A stretch of DNA of 38,329 bases from Pseudemcibacter sp038106445 (GTDB lineage Bacteria; Pseudomonadota; Alphaproteobacteria; Sphingomonadales; Emcibacteraceae): contig JAYODU010000016.1 in NCBI GenBank assembly GCA_038106445.1, positions 1 to 38,329 on the forward strand, given 5' to 3'. The notes beneath the pieces were generated by a model. The model was not told the origin of the DNA and did not search any database. It saw nothing but the letters and a program-made list of their open reading frames with translations. Shown piece after piece: positions 34,001-38,329 of the stretch (positions are counted from its first letter, which is position 1; each line of letters starts with the position of its first letter). The translations under genes were made by a program, and so were the position numbers.

Positions 34001-35280
34001 CAAACAAAACTGGTGACCAGCTGAAGGCCACTTCTTTTTGCAGAGACTGTCTAAGCGAAATTGATGAAAACAAACCCAAATGTCCCAATTGTTCCAGTCC
34101 CCGTCTTCTTATCCATCCGGAACTGTCAACCCTCACAATTGCTCATATAGATTGCGATGCTTTCTATGCAAGTGTGGAAAAACGCGATAAACCGGACCTT
34201 CTGACACAACCATTGATTATTGGGGGTGGAAAAAGGGGCGTTGTATCCACATGCTGTTATATAGCACGCACATTCGGTGTGCGTTCAGCCATGCCAATGT
34301 TTCAAGCGAACAAGTTATGTCCTGATGCGGTCGTTCTTCCCCCAAAAATGGATAAATATGCCGCTGTAAGTAAGCAGGTCAGACAATTATTTGATGAACT
34401 TACGCCTACTGTCGAACCGATATCCATTGATGAAGCATTCCTGGATCTCACGGGCACTGAAAGACTTCACGGTATGACAGCAGCCAAAAGTCTCGCAAAA
34501 GTCGCAAATAAAATTTCCAAACAGATTGGAATAACCGTATCCATTGGTCTGAGTTACAACAAATTTCTGGCCAAACTGGCATCAGACCTGAACAAACCAA
34601 ACGGGTTTTCCATTATAGGGCGTAATGAGGCAAAATCTTTTTTGGCAACACAACCAATCAGCAAAATCTGGGGTGTCGGAAAGGTTCTGAAAAATAAAAT
34701 GAACCGCGCCGGTATTCAGCAGATCGGACAGTTACAGAGAATGGAACTAAAAAAACTGGTTGCTGATTATGGTATTATGGGGGAGCGGTTATATTATTTC
34801 TCCCGTGGCGACGACAGCCGCTCTGTCAGCACAGAACGCAAAACAAAAAGCGTATCTAATGAAACGACATTGGAAACAGATATTTCAGATTTTAACATTT
34901 TAAAAAAACATCTCTGGAATTTATGCGAAAAACTATCTTCGCGTCTAAAACATAATCATCACAGCGCAAAAACCATCACACTGAAACTGAAAACATCGAA
35001 TTTCAGAAATATCACAAGATCCGTGACATTGGATGGGTACACGCAAATGGCCGAAACACTTTATGAACAAGGATGTAAACTTTTAAAACCTGAATGTAAT
35101 GGCCTTGAATACAGGCTGATTGGTATCGGTGTATCACATTTTACCGATGAGAAATTTTCTGACCTGCCTGACCTGGTCGATAAAAACAAAGAAAACAAAA
35201 TTAAAACAGAAAGGGCCATGGATAAAATACGGGGTAAATTCGGTAAAGATATCATCAATAAAGGACGAAAATTTACCTGA
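33997..35280 (+). CDS. dinB: DNA polymerase IV (Y family) with N-terminal zinc ribbon
   Basis: A 427-residue translesion polymerase. The N-terminal extension carries two CxxC pairs (Cys15/Cys18 and Cys29/Cys32), a zinc-ribbon common in alphaproteobacterial DinB. The catalytic acidic residues are in HIDCDAFYASVE (Asp52) and SIDEAFLDLTGT (Asp145, Glu146). The thumb has the helix-hairpin-helix ISKIWGVGKVLKNKM, and the little-finger domain is complete to the family-typical KIRGKFGKDIINKGRKF. A truncated GGDEF sequence begins directly after its stop. Confidence 0.95.
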   Translation: MTNKTGDQLKATSFCRDCLSEIDENKPKCPNCSSPRLLIHPELSTLTIAHIDCDAFYASVEKRDKPDLLTQPLIIGGGKRGVVSTCCYIARTFGVRSAMPMFQANKLCPDAVVLPPKMDKYAAVSKQVRQLFDELTPTVEPISIDEAFLDLTGTERLHGMTAAKSLAKVANKISKQIGITVSIGLSYNKFLAKLASDLNKPNGFSIIGRNEAKSFLATQPISKIWGVGKVLKNKMNRAGIQQIGQLQRMELKKLVADYGIMGERLYYFSRGDDSRSVSTERKTKSVSNETTLETDISDFNILKKHLWNLCEKLSSRLKHNHHSAKTITLKLKTSNFRNITRSVTLDGYTQMAETLYEQGCKLLKPECNGLEYRLIGIGVSHFTDEKFSDLPDLVDKNKENKIKTERAMDKIRGKFGKDIINKGRKFT

Positions 35281-35782
35281 CAGCTGGAAAACTTCATGAC
35301 ATACTTACCGTCTGCTAAATCGGCAGGGCATTGAACATGAAATAACCCATGCCATCGCCCGCGCAAAAAGATTTAATGAACAAAGCCTTTTTGCATTTAT
35401 CGATTTGGACCGCTTCAAATTTATCAACGATACATATGGACACAATGCCGGAGATCTTATTCTGCAGCAGGCAGGAAGCATTCTGAAATCATCTATTCGT
35501 GCAACTGATGAAGCAGCAAGACTGGCAGGCGATGAATTTGGTCTTTTACTCAATAATTGTGATATCGAAAAATCCAAGGAAAGAGCAGGATATATCCGTC
35601 ATAGTCTTCGAAAAATAGCTATTATCTATAATGGCGCAGAAATTAACACATCCGCCAGTATGGGTTTCGCCATTGTTGATCACCAGAGTACGGTAAGCAA
35701 CAGATTCGAACAGTCTGACAAGGCAATGTATAAAAACAAGCGTGACCGCAGAAGAACAAAAAACAAATATCATGTTAGCTAG
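35281..35782 (+). pseudogene. Broken GGDEF (diguanylate cyclase) gene
   Basis: From 35329 the frame encodes LLNRQGIEHEITHAIARAKR, FIDLDRFKFINDTYGHNAGD and RLAGDEFGLLL (active-site AGDEF), then a full C-terminal half to 35782. Just upstream the family-typical KLHDILT appears in another frame: DILT must be followed by G-LLNR, and inserting one G in ACCGTCTG (35307-35314) restores it. A second one-base loss in GAAAACTT (35287-35294) would restore QLEKLHD. There is no start codon or sensor domain before it, since the sequence abuts the dinB stop. The only start is a TTG at 35405 inside the domain. It is distinct in sequence from the pleD tail. Confidence 0.7.
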
Positions 35783-35855
35783 CTCAATCATCTATACAGA
35801 TCGCTAAAAAAGTCTTATTCTCCGTTTCAACCAAAATAGAATCAATGGAGAAATA

Positions 35856-36326
35856 ATGAGCAATTCAGCGAAAGAAAATCTTGAGAAAATGGGCGTGAAA
35901 CTGCCGACACCTGTCGCACCCGTTGCAAACTACGTACCCTATACAAATTCAGGAAACCTTTATTCCATTTCAGGGCAAATCCCTATGAAGGATGGTCAAT
36001 TGCCTTATAAAGGTAAGGTAGGTGTAGATATTTCCGAAGAAGACGGATATCAAGCGGCACGCCTTTGTGCAATCAATATTGTTGCGCAGATGAATGTAAT
36101 ATGTGGTGGTGATCTTGGACGTGTTAGAAAAGTGATCAAGCTTGGAGCATTTGTGAATTGCGCTGATGGGTTTGCCAATCAGCCAGAAGTAGTCAATGGT
36201 GCATCAGATTTTATGGTCGACGTTTTTGGCGAAGCTGGCAAGCATTCCCGCTCTGCTGTTGGTACAAACGCTCTACCACGAAATGTTTCTGTCGAGATCG
36301 ATTGTCTGGTCGATATTGCTGACTAA
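35856..36326 (+). CDS. RidA/YjgF-family protein
   Basis: A 156-residue protein of the YjgF/YER057c/UK114 superfamily (longer YjgF-like subgroup). Family features: PVANYVPYTNSGNLYSISGQ, GVDISEEDGYQAARLCAINI and, near the end, SRSAVGTNALPRNVSVEID, where RidA-type enzymes carry their catalytic Arg region. Such proteins hydrolyse reactive enamine/imine intermediates from PLP enzymes; this subgroup's activity is less certain. Start: ATG five bases after GGAG. It is followed by a COG3146 gene, a common alphaproteobacterial arrangement. Confidence 0.85.
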   Translation: MSNSAKENLEKMGVKLPTPVAPVANYVPYTNSGNLYSISGQIPMKDGQLPYKGKVGVDISEEDGYQAARLCAINIVAQMNVICGGDLGRVRKVIKLGAFVNCADGFANQPEVVNGASDFMVDVFGEAGKHSRSAVGTNALPRNVSVEIDCLVDIAD

Positions 36327-36362
36327 ATTTATAAAATACTTGTAATTGTCGCTGCGCTTCAA

Positions 36363-37496
36363 ATGCAAAGCCGAATAATAGAAAATATAGATCAGGTTGC
36401 CCCACAGGATTGGGACAGGTGCGCAACATCGGCGATATCAGGCTTCAACCCCTTTTGTTCATATGGTTTTTTAAGTGCTCTTGAAGAAAGCGGTTGTGTA
36501 AGCGCACATACCGGATGGCTACCGCAACATGTGATCCTTGAAAATAACAATGAAGTCATTGGTGTTTTACCAATGTACCTTAAAAATCATTCCAAGGGTG
36601 AGTATGTGTTTGATCATGCGTGGGCCAATGCATACTATCAGGCGGGAGGCGTATACTACCCAAAACTGCAATGCTCAATTCCCTTTAGCCCTGTTACCGG
36701 GCCAAGATTACTTGCCTCTGACATGACAGCTCGAGAAATTCTGCTTGAAGCAGCGATTAAACACGCCGAAGTATCAAATGTATCATCACTTCACTTCACT
36801 TTTATAGAGAATGATGAGCTGGATATTATGAAATCTCATGGACTATTATATAGAACCGATCAGCAATTTCACTGGATCAATAATGAATATAAGAATTTTG
36901 AACAGTTCCTGTGTGCACTTTCATCACGAAAACGTAAAAATATCAAAAAAGAAAGAATGTGCCTGCAAGAAAACGATATTGAGATTGAACAGTTGAATGG
37001 TACCGCAATTCAGGAACATCACTGGGATGCGTATTTTACATTTTACATGGATACTGCTGACCGTAAGTGGGGACGTCCATATCTCAACCGCGATTTTTTT
37101 TCACTTATGAGCCAAAACATGTCTGAAAAAATTTTACTTATCATGGCTAAACGAGATGGAAAGTATATCGCAGGTGCCCTTAACCTGATCGGCCCAAAAA
37201 CCCTTTACGGGCGTTACTGGGGGGCGACAGAACACTATAAATTTTTACATTTTGAACTTTGTTATTATCAGGCGATTGATTACGCAATTTCAAATGGATT
37301 AACAAGGGTGGAAGCCGGTGCACAGGGTGATCACAAAATAGCGCGGGGTTACGTACCCGTATTAACAAAAAGCGCACATTGGATAGCAAATCCCGCTTTT
37401 AAAGATGCAATAAAAAAATATCTCGCTCACGAAAGAAAAGCAGTTGAGCGAGATGTTGAATTTTTAAGTGACTTTGCACCTTTTAAAAAATCATAA
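36363..37496 (+). CDS. COG3146-family GNAT/FemAB-like N-acyltransferase
   Basis: A 377-residue cytoplasmic protein of the COG3146 (DUF482) group, with two GNAT-like halves. Visible features are WLPQHVILE, GVLPMYLKNHSKGEYVFDH in the first half, LSSRKRKNIKKER in the centre, and GRYWGATEHYKFLHFELCYY and VEAGAQGDHKIARGYVP in the second. The last of these is the family signature. The reaction is not established, though FemAB relatives add amino acids to peptidoglycan precursors. No good Shine-Dalgarno precedes the ATG. It lies 36 bp after the RidA gene, probably in one transcript. Confidence 0.85.
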   Translation: MQSRIIENIDQVAPQDWDRCATSAISGFNPFCSYGFLSALEESGCVSAHTGWLPQHVILENNNEVIGVLPMYLKNHSKGEYVFDHAWANAYYQAGGVYYPKLQCSIPFSPVTGPRLLASDMTAREILLEAAIKHAEVSNVSSLHFTFIENDELDIMKSHGLLYRTDQQFHWINNEYKNFEQFLCALSSRKRKNIKKERMCLQENDIEIEQLNGTAIQEHHWDAYFTFYMDTADRKWGRPYLNRDFFSLMSQNMSEKILLIMAKRDGKYIAGALNLIGPKTLYGRYWGATEHYKFLHFELCYYQAIDYAISNGLTRVEAGAQGDHKIARGYVPVLTKSAHWIANPAFKDAIKKYLAHERKAVERDVEFLSDFAPFKKS

Positions 37497-37511
37497 ACTT
37501 TGAAGTTGCAA

Positions 37512-37534
37512 AAAAGTCAATTTTCAGGACTTTT
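37512..37534. terminator. Shared terminator candidate at a convergent junction
   Basis: AAAAGTC-AATTTTCAG-GACTTTT (7-bp arms, 9-nt loop) overlapping the stop codon of the 37524-37898 gene. On the minus strand the stem ends in a run of T; on the plus strand it is followed by CTTC. Confidence 0.35.
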
Positions 37535-37898
37535 CTTCAAGAGTTTCAAATTGACCCAAACTGCACGATCCACGTTTTGTAGATATCATGTCTTTTGCAC
37601 AAACTTTATTAGCATTCGGGCTGTACGCAAATTGTCGATCAAACGATAAATTCCGGCATTCATTATTTAACGTACTAAGGACAGTTTTATTACCCTTAAG
37701 TTCAAACATGATCCTTGTATCATCTACAATGGTTGTTTTTTCAATCATGTTATAATTTATACAATTTGTAAACTCACCGGTTTGTTCATATTTTGAAAAT
37801 TTTTCAAGAGCTGCTTTCTCAGCAGTTGTTCCTTGTGCCAGTGCGCTTGCCCCCCCCAAGGTAACGATACAAAATATACTAAAAATATTCTTGTTCAT
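37524..37898 (-). CDS. Small secreted Cys-containing protein (DUF6491-like), paralogue 1
   Basis: A 124-residue exported protein. The signal peptide runs from MNKNIFSIF to ASALAQ (about residue 22). The mature part has four spaced cysteines (FTNCINYN, NECRNLSF, KVCAKDM, GSCSLGQF) and the pattern IMFELKG, LSFDRQFAYSP, SCSLGQFETL that resembles DUF6491-type periplasmic proteins (low certainty). Function unknown. I start at ATG 37898, which has AAAGGAAAG upstream; the ATG at 37913 lies upstream of that site. A second gene encoding a related protein lies 174 bp away on the same strand. Confidence 0.75.
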   Translation of the reverse strand: MNKNIFSIFCIVTLGGASALAQGTTAEKAALEKFSKYEQTGEFTNCINYNMIEKTTIVDDTRIMFELKGNKTVLSTLNNECRNLSFDRQFAYSPNANKVCAKDMISTKRGSCSLGQFETLEEKS

Positions 37899-38072
37899 CT
37901 GCTTTCCTTTCATTAAACAAGTTCCAAGTTAAAAGCATTATTATCATACATAATTAGTAATTACAACCATATAGTATCATACATCTACTATTAGATTTAA
38001 ATTACAAAAACAAAACTACTATAGATAGTAAATTAATATGAAAATTTATTCTTGTTGCTCATTTTATAAGCA

Positions 38073-38329
38073 TTATCCATTATCTTTAGGTAATTTTTCC
38101 AGAAGTTCAAACTTACCTAATCCACAGCTTCCTTTTGGACCGGATGAATCAAATACCGAGATAATATCAAAGTTGCATAAGCGATTGTTTGTGGGTTTAT
38201 ATGCGAATTGATCTGAAAATCTGAGAGGGAGGCACCTCTGGTTAAATGTGTTAAGGTACACTCTGTTATTTCGCATTTCGAAAATGATATTGCTGTCATC
38301 AAGTACTTTTGTACGCTTTATTGAGCGGT
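38073..38329 (-). CDS. Small secreted Cys-containing protein (DUF6491-like), paralogue 2, partial
   Basis: The C-terminal 85 codons or so of a gene that runs off the right end of the window. It aligns with the neighbour at 37524-37898: VLDDSNIIFEMRNNRV against IVDDTRIMFELKGNK, SDQFAYKPTNNRLCNFDIIS against DRQFAYSPNANKVCAKDMIS, and GSCGLGKFELLE against GSCSLGQFETLE. Cysteines before RF, in RLC and in GSC are conserved. The open frame is unbroken to 38329, so the start and signal peptide lie outside the window. Confidence 0.7.
   Translation of the reverse strand, partial: RSIKRTKVLDDSNIIFEMRNNRVYLNTFNQRCLPLRFSDQFAYKPTNNRLCNFDIISVFDSSGPKGSCGLGKFELLEKLPKDNG

Noticed and set aside
439..35802. Shared TCATCTATACAGAT at about 439-453 (minus) and 35788-35801 (plus)
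   Set aside because: A 14-base exact match, even with a few more flanking matches, is expected by chance at about this level in 38 kb read on both strands.
1..38329. CRISPR arrays, insertion sequences, prophage genes, tRNA or rRNA genes
   Set aside because: I saw no regularly spaced repeats, transposase or integrase motifs, phage proteins, or tRNA/rRNA signatures.

Overview
The window comes from an alphaproteobacterium with moderately low GC, probably a marine Kordiimonadales/Emcibacterales-like lineage (inference). Two conserved alphaproteobacterial blocks support this: ruvX-pyrB-pyrC'-plsY-dprA-topA-rnr-rpmG, and pleD-divK facing DUF3572-dinB. The dinB N-terminal zinc ribbon, the Cys-free L33 and the gene styles agree with it.

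Layout. 1-572 holds no gene, only palindromic DNA. 573-2524 (minus) encodes a CBS-pair protein and a LamG-like lipoprotein. The lipoprotein is divergent from a secreted sulfatase (2734-4344), and two LacI-type operator-like palindromes lie between them. A PLP-dependent D-threonine aldolase-like enzyme follows. 5583-11081 (minus) reads kynureninase, two paralogous secreted TPR proteins and a queuosine-precursor transporter. A formamidase-like hydrolase is divergent from kynU across a perfect inverted repeat, which suggests kynurenine-pathway tryptophan catabolism. A 34-residue exported peptide and an S9 peptidase lipoprotein come next. 14248-17655 (minus) is an xdhC-mocA-soxC-cytochrome c set: molybdenum-cofactor handling plus an orphan SoxC-like molybdoenzyme with a short monohaem cytochrome. 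17778-20031 holds a membrane YdjM-like protein and argG.

20211-21386 is a scar: a cytochrome fragment fused to a hydrolase fragment, a hairpin repeat and AT-rich DNA. thiC follows with a canonical TPP riboswitch, then the ruvX-to-rpmG block on plus. Near its end come remnants of pleD and divK, then intact DUF3572 and dinB, a broken GGDEF gene, RidA, a COG3146 acyltransferase-like protein and two paralogous small secreted Cys proteins.

The strongest unexpected theme is gene damage in otherwise conserved loci. dprA has an in-frame TAA at codon 49. divK has a TAG where its family has a conserved Trp and is joined to the last 54 codons of pleD, with the remainder of both genes missing. A GGDEF gene after dinB is frameshifted. 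Hydrolase and cytochrome fragments are fused. This is either real decay, which would be striking for divK, or a sequence/assembly problem; the reads must decide. I found no CRISPR array, prophage, IS element, tRNA or rRNA. The best candidates for undescribed biology are the paired TPR proteins with HxH and HMPSH motifs around a 32-bp palindrome, the 34-residue peptide, and the recurring TTTGGGTCG hairpin.
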